Below, piece by piece: positions 43,541-51,999 of a stretch of 64,000 bases of DNA; positions within the stretch are counted from its first letter, which is position 1, and each line of letters begins with the position of its first letter. The notes under the pieces were generated by a model. It had not been told where the DNA came from. It made no database searches and saw only the letters and a list, made by a program, of their open reading frames with translations. The translations under genes were made by a program, and so were the position numbers. The stretch covers positions 1 through 64,000 of the forward strand of contig NZ_CAXBIB010000004.1 of assembly GCF_963975745.1 (NCBI RefSeq), read 5' to 3'. Source of the DNA: Parvibaculum sp963975745 (GTDB taxonomy: Bacteria; Pseudomonadota; Alphaproteobacteria; Parvibaculales; Parvibaculaceae).

Positions 43541-44680
43541 ATGGCACTAGTACTCACCGAGGAGCAGCAGCTCCTGCGCGACACCGCAACGCAGTTCTTT
43601 CAGGAACGCGCCCCGATCGCCAATCTGCGCAAGCTGCGCGACACGAAGGATGCCACCGGCTTCGACCGCGGCCTCTGGAAGGAGATGGCCGATCTCGGCT
43701 TTGCCGGCATCATGATCTCGGAAAAATACGGCGGCACCGATTTCGGTCCCGTCGGTCTCGGCCTCGTGCTCGAACAGGCCGGCCGCACGCTGGCGGCAAG
43801 CCCGCTGGTCTCCACCGTGCTGCTCTGCGGCTCGGCCGTACAGCTCGCCGGCAATGCGACGCAACGCCAGGACATTCTCTCGGCCATTGCCGCCGGCGAC
43901 CGTGTCATGGCGCTGGCGCTCGAAGAAGGCCCGCACCACAATCCGGCACGCATCGCCACCCGCGCCGCGGCCGATGGCAAGGATTTCAGGATTTCGGGCC
44001 GCAAGACCTTTGTGCTCGACGGTCATGTCGCCGATCAGCTGATCGTCGCCGCGCGCACCGCCGGCAACGAAAACGACCGGGCCGGCATCACGCTGTTCCT
44101 GGTCGATCCGAAATCGGAAGGCGTCAAAGTCACACGCACGCTGATGGTCGATAGCCGCAACGCCGCCGAGATCGCCTTCGACAATGTCGCCGTGCCGGCC
44201 ACCGCCGTGCTGGGCTCGGTCGATGGCGGCATCGATGTGCTGGAGCAGGTGCTCGACATCGCCCGCATCGGCCTCTCGGCCGAGATGCTGGGTCTGGTGC
44301 AGGAAGTCTTCGACACGACGCTGGCCTATCTGAAGGAGCGCAAGCAGTTCGGCAAGGTCATCGGCTCCTTCCAGGCACTGCAGCACCGCATGGCCGTGCT
44401 CTTCGCCGAGATCGAGCTGTCCCGGTCGGTCGTGCTGGATGCGCTCTCCGCGCTCGAAGCCCGGCGCAACGACGTGCCGCTGATTGCCAGCCTTGCCAAG
44501 GCGCGCCTGTCCGACATCGCCACCCTGATGACCAATGAAGGCCTGCAGATGCATGGCGGCATGGGCATGACCGACCAGTTCGATATCGGCCTGTTCATGA
44601 AGCGTGCGCGTGTGGCGGCAGCGACCTTCGGCGACGGAAATTTCCATCGCGACCGTTATGCGTTGCTGGAAGGCTTCTGA
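43541..44680 (+). CDS. Acyl-CoA dehydrogenase, non-catalytic (beta-type) subunit
   Basis: The 379-residue ACAD-family protein has the same N-terminal helical fold (EEQQLLRDTATQFFQERAP) and RKQFGKVIGSFQALQHRMA. Its C-terminus ends in GDGNFHRDRYALLEGF without the Glu-containing YEGTSE motif. A base is therefore missing, and it probably forms an active enzyme only with the preceding subunit. It is adjacent to the acyl-CoA ligase group and ends near a palindrome. Confidence 0.85.
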   Translation: MALVLTEEQQLLRDTATQFFQERAPIANLRKLRDTKDATGFDRGLWKEMADLGFAGIMISEKYGGTDFGPVGLGLVLEQAGRTLAASPLVSTVLLCGSAVQLAGNATQRQDILSAIAAGDRVMALALEEGPHHNPARIATRAAADGKDFRISGRKTFVLDGHVADQLIVAARTAGNENDRAGITLFLVDPKSEGVKVTRTLMVDSRNAAEIAFDNVAVPATAVLGSVDGGIDVLEQVLDIARIGLSAEMLGLVQEVFDTTLAYLKERKQFGKVIGSFQALQHRMAVLFAEIELSRSVVLDALSALEARRNDVPLIASLAKARLSDIATLMTNEGLQMHGGMGMTDQFDIGLFMKRARVAAATFGDGNFHRDRYALLEGF

Positions 44681-44688
44681 CGATCCCG

Positions 44689-44717
44689 CGGATATCCGGA
44701 CCCGGTCCGGATATCCG
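44689..44717. repeat. Perfect GATATC-containing palindrome
   Basis: A perfect inverted repeat with 14-bp arms, CGGATATCCGGACC and GGTCCGGATATCCG, around a single C. It lies between the beta-type ACAD stop and the DUF1007 gene start at 44750. No T-run follows, so it may be an operator, a GC-rich terminator needing Rho, or a dispersed repeat. Confidence 0.6.
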
Positions 44718-44749
44718 TCCATGTACATGCCGCGAGGTGCCGGTCGGCG

Positions 44750-45427
44750 ATGGTGAATTTCAGTTTCGGTTCGGCAGTGCGTATTCTGCCGCTTCTGGCG
44801 GCAATGCTGGGCGGGATTGCAACGGCCGGGCCGGCCGTGGCCCATCCCCATGTCTGGATCGACCTGAAGACGGAAGCCCATATCGATGGCGAGGGACGGT
44901 TTGCCGCCCTCACGATCGTCTGGATCTTCGATGAATTCTATTCGGCCTTCGCGCTCGACGGCCTCGAAAAGCCGGGCGGCGCTTACAAGCCCGAGGATCT
45001 GGCCGCCCTGACCGACGTCAACATGACCAATCTCGAGGAGTGGAACTACTTTGCCGAGGTGACGCGGGGCGGCGAAACGGCGAAATTCGGCAAGCCCCGC
45101 GATGCCCATTCGGCCTGGGACGAAAAAAGCGGGCGCCTGACCCTCACCTTCACCCTGCCCCTCGAGGAACCACAGCTTGCAACGGCGGCAACGCCGGCGA
45201 AATTCCGCGTCTTCGATCCCTCCTATTACATCTCGATCGACTATGTCGAAAAGGATCCGCTGCGGCTGGTCGGCGCGGCGGCGGATCGTTGCGCCACCCG
45301 GATTGAAACGCCGAATGTCGAGAATGTCTGGACGACGCTGCCTGAGACGGCCTTTACCGGCAGCCAGACGCAATTCGGCGAAATGTTCGCCGCAACCGCG
45401 ACACTGACATGCCAGGAGACGCCGTGA
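44750..45427 (+). CDS. Periplasmic DUF1007 protein (ZevA-like)
   Basis: The 225-residue protein has a signal peptide (about 1-30, ending AVAHPHVWID) and the DUF1007 features HPHVWID near the N-terminus of the mature protein, then IVWIFDEFYSAFALDG. Haemophilus ZevA is a DUF1007 protein needed with ZevB for zinc import, and here the next gene is ZevB-like. It probably chaperones divalent metal to the transporter. Its stop overlaps the next start by 4 bp (GTGA). Confidence 0.85.
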   Translation: MVNFSFGSAVRILPLLAAMLGGIATAGPAVAHPHVWIDLKTEAHIDGEGRFAALTIVWIFDEFYSAFALDGLEKPGGAYKPEDLAALTDVNMTNLEEWNYFAEVTRGGETAKFGKPRDAHSAWDEKSGRLTLTFTLPLEEPQLATAATPAKFRVFDPSYYISIDYVEKDPLRLVGAAADRCATRIETPNVENVWTTLPETAFTGSQTQFGEMFAATATLTCQETP

Positions 45428-46422
45428 TCGCCGCCTCGAACAGGACCGCGCTGGCGGCATTGACGGTCCTGGCCGCATTGCTGGCGTTTCACCTGCCGGC
45501 CCTGGCCCAGAGCCCTTTCGCCATGCCGGGCGGCGAGGCGCCACCGCCCGAACCCGGCTTCGCGGCCACGCTGATGCGCTACATCATGGCCATGCAGCAG
45601 GAATATTATCGTGCCCTGGCCGGCGCCTTGCGGGCCGTCAATTTGCAGGGCTCGCTGGCCGCCGCCTGGGGTCTCGTATCGATCTCCTTCCTTTATGGCG
45701 TCTTTCACGCCGCCGGACCGGGTCACGGCAAGGTCGTGGTCACCTCGTGGTTGCTTGCCGACGAACGCGAAGTGAAGCGCGGCATCCTGATTGCCTTTCT
45801 CTCGGCCTTTGCGCAAGCCGTGACGGCAATCCTGCTGGTCGGCATCCTGGCCGTCCTGCTGGGCATGACCCAGCGTGCCACGGCCGACATCGTGCCGATG
45901 GTCGAACGGGCAAGCTATCTGCTGATTGCAGGCATTGGCGCCTGGCTTCTCTGGCGTGCCTTCCGCCCGATCCATGTGCATACCCATGATCACGGCCATC
46001 ATGACCATGACCATGACCATGGCCATGACCATGGCCACGATCACGCGCATCTGCCGGCGCCGCAGGATTTGCGCAAGGCGCGGGACCTGAAAGGCATGAT
46101 TGCGATCATCCTGTCGGTCGGGCTGCGCCCCTGCAGCGGCGCGATCCTGGTGCTGCTCTTCGCGCTGACGCAGGGTGCCTTTCACATCGGGGCGCTTTCA
46201 GCCTTCGCCATGTCGGTTGGAACCGCGATCACGGTATCGGCGCTGGCGCTGCTGACGGTCGCCTCGAAAAACGCTGCGCTTCGGCTTGCCGGCAAGGTCG
46301 ACAGTCCCTGGACGCAGCGTCTCGAACGGACCCTGCGGATCGTGGGTGGCGGCTTCATCCTGCTCTTTGGATTGTTCCTGCTGGTTGGCTCCTTCACCCT
46401 GCCGGCCCAGCCGCTTTTCTGA
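45424..46422 (+). CDS. NicO/RcnA-family metal transporter (ZevB-like)
   Basis: The 332-residue membrane protein has the HAAGPGHGK (about 99-107) and GLRPCSGAI motifs of the NicO family. A His-rich cytoplasmic loop, HTHDHGHHDHDHDHGHDHGH-type, spans about 185-206. The start is GTG with AGGAG 10 nt upstream, and the start overlaps the DUF1007 stop. The pair is a nickel/cobalt/zinc-type transporter, most like ZevAB. The direction of transport cannot be read from the sequence. No Zur-type box was seen in front. Confidence 0.85.
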   Translation: MIAASNRTALAALTVLAALLAFHLPALAQSPFAMPGGEAPPPEPGFAATLMRYIMAMQQEYYRALAGALRAVNLQGSLAAAWGLVSISFLYGVFHAAGPGHGKVVVTSWLLADEREVKRGILIAFLSAFAQAVTAILLVGILAVLLGMTQRATADIVPMVERASYLLIAGIGAWLLWRAFRPIHVHTHDHGHHDHDHDHGHDHGHDHAHLPAPQDLRKARDLKGMIAIILSVGLRPCSGAILVLLFALTQGAFHIGALSAFAMSVGTAITVSALALLTVASKNAALRLAGKVDSPWTQRLERTLRIVGGGFILLFGLFLLVGSFTLPAQPLF

Positions 46423-46531
46423 CGTCCCGGCCTATCGACAAGCTCTGCCCCCCGCCCCATACTGCCCCCGAAAACCGCGCTGCGCACCGCGCGCGCCTCC
46501 CGCATAAGCATAAACGAGCTAGAGACAAGCG

Positions 46532-46768
46532 ATGGCCGACGACAAGACCAGCGACCAGCCCGAGCGCATCACCGTACTTGCGCGCGATTTCACCCCCGCC
46601 GCCATGGAATTCCACCGCCGGAACATGAGCGAGAAGGGCTACCGCATGGAAGGCCAGATCGTGCAGCGCAAGTTCCAGATGATCGAGGGACTCGGTGCAC
46701 CCAGGGATCTGTTCGACGGCGAGGCGTTTTATGCTGTGACCTTCGTCCGCAAGAACATCGACAAGTGA
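46532..46768 (+). CDS. Small conserved protein of unknown function
   Basis: The 78-residue soluble protein has a charged N-terminus (MADDKTSDQPERI) and a helix AMEFHRRNMSEKGYRMEGQIVQRKFQMIEG in the middle. The C-terminus is FDGEAFYAVTFVRKN. I recognise no family. A GAGACAAG-type site precedes the start. A hairpin just downstream suggests a monocistronic transcript. Confidence 0.6.
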   Translation: MADDKTSDQPERITVLARDFTPAAMEFHRRNMSEKGYRMEGQIVQRKFQMIEGLGAPRDLFDGEAFYAVTFVRKNIDK

Positions 46769-47191
46769 GGCAGCCGTCCGTTGTCGGGCGGCATTTCACC
46801 GGCCTTCTGTAAGTCGCGCCGAAGATCGGCGCGACAAATACGGAGAAGCAGACCGCATTCCGGCACCGGTACGAAGGCGGCGGCGTGACTGCAAATGCCG
46901 GAGAAGCGATTGGCCGCGCGCGATACGCAGCAGAAAAAGCGCGCAAGCGTCTCCTGATGAATGCCATTATTTTTCGCGGGTTCCCGCCATTCTTCGGCCG
47001 CCACCTGCGGACAAACCCGTTGACTTGGCCAGTCTTATCCTGTTGTCTTTCCGGGCAATCGACATTTTGGCCTGGCTTGGCTGCTCCGTCCTACGGGCCT
47101 TTTCAAGACTCCCAAAAGATCAGGTTGTACGACGCCGCGCGATAGGCGCGCGGTTATTGACGCATGCAAATGCGTTTGAGGAGACGAAGAG
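46769..47191. other. Intergenic region with hairpins upstream of cspA
   Basis: No protein-coding gene with a start signal is seen in this stretch. It contains a GCCGTCCG-type hairpin (about 46772-46793) that could end the small upstream gene's transcript. A perfect 10-bp stem at 46813-46835 follows (GTCGCGCCGA / TCGGCGCGAC, 3-nt loop). Near 47161-47174 a CGCAT-GCAA-ATGCG stem lies in the cspA leader. Confidence 0.5.
46813..46835. terminator. Perfect GC-rich hairpin
   Basis: Stem GTCGCGCCGA / TCGGCGCGAC with an AGA loop. No uridine tract follows, so it is only a possible transcript end for the small gene at 46532-46768, or a structured leader element for cspA. Confidence 0.35.
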
Positions 47192-47395
47192 ATGGCGACA
47201 GGTATCGTGAAGTGGTTCAACGGCCAGAAGGGTTACGGCTTCATTCAGCCGTCCGACGGTGGCCGCGATGTGTTCGTTCACATCAGCGCCGTGGAGCGCG
47301 CTGGCCTCAGCACGCTGAACGAAGGCCAGAAGGTCAACTACGAACTCGTGACCGAAAAAGGCAAGACGTCCGCTGCCAATCTGACAGTGGCGTAA
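47192..47395 (+). CDS. cspA: Cold-shock protein (CspA family)
   Basis: The 67-residue protein is a single cold-shock domain with the RNP1 motif KGYGFI and RNP2-type VFVH (DVFVHISAV). It binds single-stranded RNA and opens structure in cold-stressed or growing cells. The start has GAGGAG 9 nt upstream. The transcript leader contains a small CGCAT/ATGCG stem, and a Rho-independent terminator follows. Confidence 0.95.
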   Translation: MATGIVKWFNGQKGYGFIQPSDGGRDVFVHISAVERAGLSTLNEGQKVNYELVTEKGKTSAANLTVA

Positions 47396-47420
47396 GGCAT
47401 TTATCCTTCGATGGATCGGA

Positions 47421-47449
47421 TGGCCGGGCTTCGCGCCCGGCCATTTTCG
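47421..47449 (+). terminator. Rho-independent terminator of cspA
   Basis: Stem TGGCCGGGC / GCCCGGCCA with a TTCGC loop (47421-47443), followed by TTTTCG. It lies 25 bp after the cspA stop. Confidence 0.85.
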
Positions 47450-47458
47450 TTTGCAGGC

Positions 47459-47599
47459 TTATTTCTTGCCGCCCTTGCCGGGGGGCGTCTTGGTCGGTGC
47501 CGCGAAGGGCGAAGCGGCCGCGGCGGGAGCCTTCTTCTTGTTCTTGTCCGCCTTGGGCTTCTTGGCTTCGCGATTGCTCTTCTTCTGACCTTTGGCCAA
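47459..47599 (-). CDS. Small basic protein with TTG start
   Basis: A 46-residue Lys-rich peptide (MAKGQKKSNREAKKPKADKN, then KKKAPAAAASPF). A perfect AGGAGG site lies 5 nt before a TTG start. Read from an earlier ATG the frame is 76 residues, but that lacks a site. Similar MAKGQ-KSN-E-KKPK peptides occur as small unknown proteins in Alphaproteobacteria. It is convergent with cspA. It probably binds nucleic acid, judged only from its charge. Confidence 0.6.
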   Translation of the reverse strand: MAKGQKKSNREAKKPKADKNKKKAPAAAASPFAAPTKTPPGKGGKK

Positions 47600-47848
47600 T
47601 TTGGCCTCCTGTTGAAGCGCTGACGGCGGCGCGAACGATCCGTGCCGGCGTCGACTGCGCATGTCTGCATTGCGGACTATACGCGCCACGGCGAAGCACC
47701 GCGCGGGATTTTTTTAGCTGTCGCCTCTCTGTCAAGAACATCGTCGTTGGATTTTTTGTTCTCCAAAGAGGCTCTGCGGGGTTGGAACCGGGTCGCTTCG
47801 TGACCATTATGGAAGGAGCGACAATCGCGAGCGGCGGCAAATCGGCCT

Positions 47849-49129
47849 ATGACGGAATCCCTCCCCCACGCGCGCGGCGATGCAGCCGGCTGTGCAAATG
47901 CCTGTCAGGCCAGCCTGAAGGAACGCTACAAGGCCGTCCGCGAAACGACCGAGGCGCTTGCCGCCCCGCTCAGTGCCGAAGATCAGACGATCCAGTCGAT
48001 GACGGCGGCCAGTCCCGCGAAATGGCACCGCGCCCACACGACATGGTTCTTCGAGACGTTCCTGCTGCGTCCCCGGCTTCCGGGCTACGCGCAGTTCGAC
48101 GAGAGCTATCACTATCTTTTCAATTCCTACTACGAGGCGTTTGGCGAGCGTCTGGCCCGCGCCCAACGCGGCATGATCACACGCCCGTCCGCCGGCGAAG
48201 TCGCAGATTATCGCGCACATGTCGATGCGGCGATGCAGCGGCTCCTCGACGATTGCCCGGAAGACACCGCAACTCTCGTCGAACTCGGCCTCCATCACGA
48301 GCAGCAGCATCAGGAATTGCTGCTCACCGACATCAAGCATGCATTCTCGCTCAATCCGACAGAGCCCGTTTACAGCCGTCGCGAGCGCAATCCGGCTGCC
48401 AACGACGCCGCGCCGCAGCTCGGCTGGCACGAAATTGCGGCCGGTGCCTACACCATCGGCCATGACGGCGCAGGCTTTGCCTTCGACAATGAAGGCCCGG
48501 CCCATCGTGTACTGCTCAACGATGCGCGCGTCGCCACACGGCCCGTCAGCATCGGCGAATATCTCGACTTCATGGCGGATGACGGCTACCGCCGCCCGGA
48601 ATTCTGGCATGCCGACGGCTGGGAGGCCGTGCAGGCGGAAGGCTGGCGCGCACCGGCCTATTGGCGACACGATGAAGATCTCGGCTGGACCGCCTACACC
48701 CTGCACGGGCGGTTGCGTCTGCGTCAGGACGAACCGGTAACGCATGTCAGTCTCTACGAAGCGGCCGCCTATGCCGCCTGGGCCGGCAAGCGTCTGCCGG
48801 ACGAAGCCGAATGGGAAGTCGCGGCCCGCACCTGGCCGCATCCGAACGAACACCAACCGGCGCTCAATCTGCATCCGCGCCCGCTGGCGCGCGGCTTCTG
48901 TCAGGACGTCTGGGAATGGACCGGCAGCGCCTACCTGCCCTATCCGGGCTTCCGGCCCGCAAGCGGCGCGGTCGGCGAATACAACGGCAAGTTCATGGTC
49001 AACCAGATGGTGCTGCGCGGCCGCTCCTGTGCCACGCCGCCGGGCCACGAGCGGCCGAGCTATCGAAACTTTTTCTGGCCCGGTGCCAGATGGCAATTCA
49101 GCGGCTTCAGGCTGGCGGAGGACGCATGA
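47849..49129 (+). CDS. egtB: Ergothioneine biosynthesis sulfoxide synthase
   Basis: The 426-residue protein has an N-terminal DinB-like iron domain with H63 and the HX3HXE set H150, H154 and E156 (HEQQHQE). A C-terminal FGE-sulfatase fold follows (DVWEWTGSAYLPYPGF and RNFFWPGARWQFSGFR). It joins hercynine to a thiol donor using Fe and O2. The stop overlaps the egtD start by 4 bp. No egtA or egtC is nearby, so it may accept cysteine directly or rely on genes elsewhere. Confidence 0.93.
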   Translation: MTESLPHARGDAAGCANACQASLKERYKAVRETTEALAAPLSAEDQTIQSMTAASPAKWHRAHTTWFFETFLLRPRLPGYAQFDESYHYLFNSYYEAFGERLARAQRGMITRPSAGEVADYRAHVDAAMQRLLDDCPEDTATLVELGLHHEQQHQELLLTDIKHAFSLNPTEPVYSRRERNPAANDAAPQLGWHEIAAGAYTIGHDGAGFAFDNEGPAHRVLLNDARVATRPVSIGEYLDFMADDGYRRPEFWHADGWEAVQAEGWRAPAYWRHDEDLGWTAYTLHGRLRLRQDEPVTHVSLYEAAAYAAWAGKRLPDEAEWEVAARTWPHPNEHQPALNLHPRPLARGFCQDVWEWTGSAYLPYPGFRPASGAVGEYNGKFMVNQMVLRGRSCATPPGHERPSYRNFFWPGARWQFSGFRLAEDA

Positions 49130-50103
49130 CAGGAAGCAAGACACGGCTGGCGGAGCTTCAGGACCATGAACCCTCGCTCGACGAATTCCGCAGCGGCGTG
49201 ATCGACGGACTTTCGGCACCGCGGAAATTCATATCCAGCAAGTTCCTCTATGACGCCCGCGGCTCGCGCCTCTTCGACGATATCTGCGAACTGCCCGAAT
49301 ATTATCCGACACGCACCGAGACCGGCATTCTCGAGCGCCACGCAAGCGACATTGCGCGCCTGCTCGGACCGCGCACCCGGCTGGTCGAATTCGGTTCGGG
49401 TGCCGGAACGAAGATCCGCATCCTGCTGGACGCCCTCGACCGCCCCGCCGTCTATCTTCCGGTCGACATTTCGCGCGATCATCTTGTCGCCGCCAGCACC
49501 GACCTCGCCAGGACCTTTCCCGAGCTTCGCATCGCACCGGTTTGTGCCGACTACACCGCTCCCTTCGCCTTGCCCGATGTCCCCGGCGTCGCACATGAAA
49601 CGACGGCCGGTTTCTTCCCCGGCTCGACCATCGGAAATTTCACGAAGGAAGAAGCAGCCGCCTTCCTCGCCGGCACCCACGACCTGCTCGGCAGCGGCGC
49701 GATAATGATCGTCGGGATCGATCTGGTAAAGGATATCGACGTGCTGCGCGCCGCTTATGACGACGCGGCCGGCGTCACCGCCGCTTTCAACCTCAATCTG
49801 CTCAGGCGCATCAACCGCGAACTCGGCGGCACCTTCGATCTGTCGCGCTTTCGTCACGAGGCACGCTGGAACGACGGTCTGGAACGCATCGAGATGCATC
49901 TTGTGTCGCTGCGCGACCAGGATGTCGCCATCGGCGCGCAGCGCTTTCATTTCCAGGAAGGCGAGACAATCCACACCGAAAGCTCGCACAAGTACCGGCT
50001 CGACGGCTTCCGCGATCTCGCCGCCCGTGGCGGCTACGATCCGATCGAAGTCTGGACCGACGAAAAACAGTTCTTCAGCGTTCACGCGCTTCGTGCAAGA
50101 TAG
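49126..50103 (+). CDS. egtD: L-histidine N-alpha-methyltransferase
   Basis: The 325-residue protein has the EgtD N-terminal block PRKFISSKFLYDARGSRLFD, the SAM site VEFGSGAGTKIRILLDAL, the histidine-binding area (TAGFFPGSTIGNFTKEEA), and NLLRRINRELGGTFDL. It trimethylates histidine to hercynine, the substrate of EgtB. It is coupled to egtB by a 4-bp overlap. The start at 49126 has GGCGGAGGACGC upstream. Confidence 0.95.
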   Translation: MTGSKTRLAELQDHEPSLDEFRSGVIDGLSAPRKFISSKFLYDARGSRLFDDICELPEYYPTRTETGILERHASDIARLLGPRTRLVEFGSGAGTKIRILLDALDRPAVYLPVDISRDHLVAASTDLARTFPELRIAPVCADYTAPFALPDVPGVAHETTAGFFPGSTIGNFTKEEAAAFLAGTHDLLGSGAIMIVGIDLVKDIDVLRAAYDDAAGVTAAFNLNLLRRINRELGGTFDLSRFRHEARWNDGLERIEMHLVSLRDQDVAIGAQRFHFQEGETIHTESSHKYRLDGFRDLAARGGYDPIEVWTDEKQFFSVHALRAR

Positions 50104-50143
50104 GCCGCAACGACATCTGGCAACCGGCAAGCACGAGGCGCGC

Positions 50144-50770
50144 ATGATTACCGTCCACCATCTCAACAATTCGCGTTCCCAGCGCATCCTCTGGCTGCTG
50201 GAGGAGCTTGGCCTCGACTATGAGATCGCCGGCTACAAGCGCGATGCCACCACAAATCTCGCGCCCGACGAGCTGCGGAAGATCCATCCGCTCGGCAAGT
50301 CGCCCGTCATCACCGACGGCGGCGAAACAGTCGCCGAATCGGGCGCCATTGTCGAATATCTGATCCGCAAATACGGCAAGGGCAAGTTCATGCCGGGCGA
50401 GAACACGCCGGATTTCTTGCCCTGGCTGCACTGGATGCATTACGCCGAGGGATCGGCGATGCTGCCGGTCATGCTGACGCTCTACACGATGCGCCTCGGC
50501 GACGCCGCCGCGCCCTTGCGTCCGCGCCTCGAAAGCGAGATTGCCAATCACTTCGGCTACATGGACAAGGCGCTCGGAAAGAACGACTTCTTCGTCGGCA
50601 ACACGCTGACCGGCGCCGATTTCCAGATCGTCTTCGTACTTGAAGCCGCCCGTTCGCTCGGCCTGATGAAGCCTTACGCCAATCTCAACCGCTATCTCGA
50701 CGCGATCCATGCGCGGCCGGCCTACAAGCGCGGCGTCGAGCGCGGCGGCCAGTACGATTTGGGCGGCTGA
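50144..50770 (+). CDS. Glutathione S-transferase family protein
   Basis: The 208-residue protein has a thioredoxin-like N-domain (NNSRSQRILWLLEELGLDYEI, GKSPVITDGGETVAESGAIVEYL). The helical C-domain contains TLTGADFQIVFVLEAARSLGL. It uses glutathione against an unknown substrate. The catalytic Ser/Cys in the NNSRS block follows the theta/beta-type pattern. A GAGG site precedes the ATG. It lies 40 bp after egtD. Confidence 0.88.
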   Translation: MITVHHLNNSRSQRILWLLEELGLDYEIAGYKRDATTNLAPDELRKIHPLGKSPVITDGGETVAESGAIVEYLIRKYGKGKFMPGENTPDFLPWLHWMHYAEGSAMLPVMLTLYTMRLGDAAAPLRPRLESEIANHFGYMDKALGKNDFFVGNTLTGADFQIVFVLEAARSLGLMKPYANLNRYLDAIHARPAYKRGVERGGQYDLGG

Positions 50771-50783
50771 CGTCTCTCGCTGT

Positions 50784-51389
50784 CTAGTAATGCGCGGCGT
50801 AATTGAGTCCGAACCAGATCGCAGCGATGACAAAGGCGGCAACGCCGATCGCCGCGCTGGCGACGCTGGCGCCGATGCCGACCACAAGTCCGTCATGCTC
50901 GACAAGGCCGAGCCCGACCACGAAAAGCGAAATCGCCGGCAGCCAGCCCGTGAACGGCACCGGCATGCACAGGACCAGCGCGGTCATCAGCAGCAGCACG
51001 CCGAGCGGGCGTTCGGCCGGTCCGCGAAACAGGCCAGGCATGCGCATCCGCATGACCCGCGACAGCGGCCGGGCCAGCGGCAGGGCCTTCAGCGCCCCAG
51101 CCCGCCAGCGCTTGCGGGCGAACAGCCGCTTCGTGATCAGATCGGGAAGCCACAGGGCCCGTCGACCGAGGGCCATCTGCGCGGCGATGAAGATCGCCGG
51201 CAACCCCAGAAAGAGGTTGGCGCCGGGCGGCAGCGGCAGCATGTTGACGAGACCGACCAGCACGAATCCCCAGCCGAAGCTGCGATCGCCCAGCGACTCC
51301 AGCACCTCGCCCAGCGTGCTGCCATTCGGCCTCTTGCGGGTGCCGACCTGCGCTAGCCCGCGCAGGGCGCCGCTTCTTCGTTGCTTCAT
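50784..51389 (-). CDS. ExoD-family membrane protein
   Basis: The 201-residue protein has about four helices. GDRSFGWGFVLVGLVNMLPLPPG and FTGWLPAISLFVVGLGLVEHDG are typical of the exopolysaccharide synthesis ExoD family. An upstream in-frame extension to 51632 is Arg/Cys-rich and was rejected; MKQRRSGALRG was taken as start. It may serve exopolysaccharide assembly or alkaline/desiccation tolerance. It is convergent with the GST gene and divergent from the GIY-YIG gene. Confidence 0.83.
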   Translation of the reverse strand: MKQRRSGALRGLAQVGTRKRPNGSTLGEVLESLGDRSFGWGFVLVGLVNMLPLPPGANLFLGLPAIFIAAQMALGRRALWLPDLITKRLFARKRWRAGALKALPLARPLSRVMRMRMPGLFRGPAERPLGVLLLMTALVLCMPVPFTGWLPAISLFVVGLGLVEHDGLVVGIGASVASAAIGVAAFVIAAIWFGLNYAAHY

Positions 51390-51517
51390 CGACGTCTCAT
51401 CGAAATCCGTACCTTCCCCGGGCCGGCTGGCATCTAACACCTTTTGACGCAGGCCGTCACTGCGCCAATATGGCATTTGACAACCGCGCGATGCGCCGGG
51501 CGCATATGGAACCGCCG

Positions 51518-51775
51518 ATGAACAGACCTTGGTATCTCTATATTCTGGAATGCGCGGGCGGCAGGCTCTACACCGGTATCGCGCTCGATCCCGAGGCGCG
51601 CTACAAGGCGCATGCCGAGGGGCGCGGCGCAAAATTCACCCGCAGCTATCCGCCGGTCCGGCTGGCGATGGTCGAGGCCTTCGCCAATCGCTCCGAAGCC
51701 TCGAAGGCGGAATATGCCGTCAAGAAGCTGAGCGCGGCGGAAAAGCGGAAACTGGTTGGCAAGGCAGAGCAATGA
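51518..51775 (+). CDS. GIY-YIG domain protein
   Basis: The 85-residue protein is a small single GIY-YIG domain (MNRPWYLYILECAGGRLYTGIA, a YLY and YTG set, followed by KFTRSYPPVRLAM and SKAEYAVKKLS). This is the YhbQ/UPF0213-like group. Nuclease activity on branched or damaged DNA is possible. Its stop overlaps the slyX-like start by 4 bp. ATGs at 51470 and 51506 are alternative starts. Confidence 0.85.
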   Translation: MNRPWYLYILECAGGRLYTGIALDPEARYKAHAEGRGAKFTRSYPPVRLAMVEAFANRSEASKAEYAVKKLSAAEKRKLVGKAEQ

Positions 51776-51993
51776 CCGAAACGGCACCCCTCAGTGAGCG
51801 GATCGATGAGCTGGAGGCACGGCTCGCCCACCGCGAACGCGAGATCGAGGAACTGAACGAGCTTGTCGCCCGTCAATGGCAGGCGATCGACGAGCTGAGC
51901 CGCCGCCTCGGCACGCTGGGCGGCCGTCTGCAGGCGGTCGAGGACCGCGCCGACGCCCCTGCGGGCGCCGAACCGCCACCGCCGCACTATTGA
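51772..51993 (+). CDS. slyX: SlyX family coiled-coil protein
   Basis: The 73-residue peptide is almost entirely a coiled coil (LSERIDELEARLAHREREIEELNELVARQWQAIDELSRRL) ending in a Pro-rich PPPPHY. This matches the SlyX family of unknown function. It overlaps the GIY-YIG gene by 4 bp. Confidence 0.85.
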   Translation: MTETAPLSERIDELEARLAHREREIEELNELVARQWQAIDELSRRLGTLGGRLQAVEDRADAPAGAEPPPPHY

Positions 51994-51999
51994 TCAGCG

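Noticed and set aside
44689..44717. Intrinsic terminator after the ACAD gene
   Set aside because: The hairpin is strong but has no T-run, so it is kept only as a palindrome.
43547..45544. 665-residue minus-strand frame
   Set aside because: Antisense of the beta-type ACAD and DUF1007 genes.
46885..47145. 86-codon frame upstream of cspA
   Set aside because: No ribosome site and no recognisable pattern; the second half reads like non-coding sequence.
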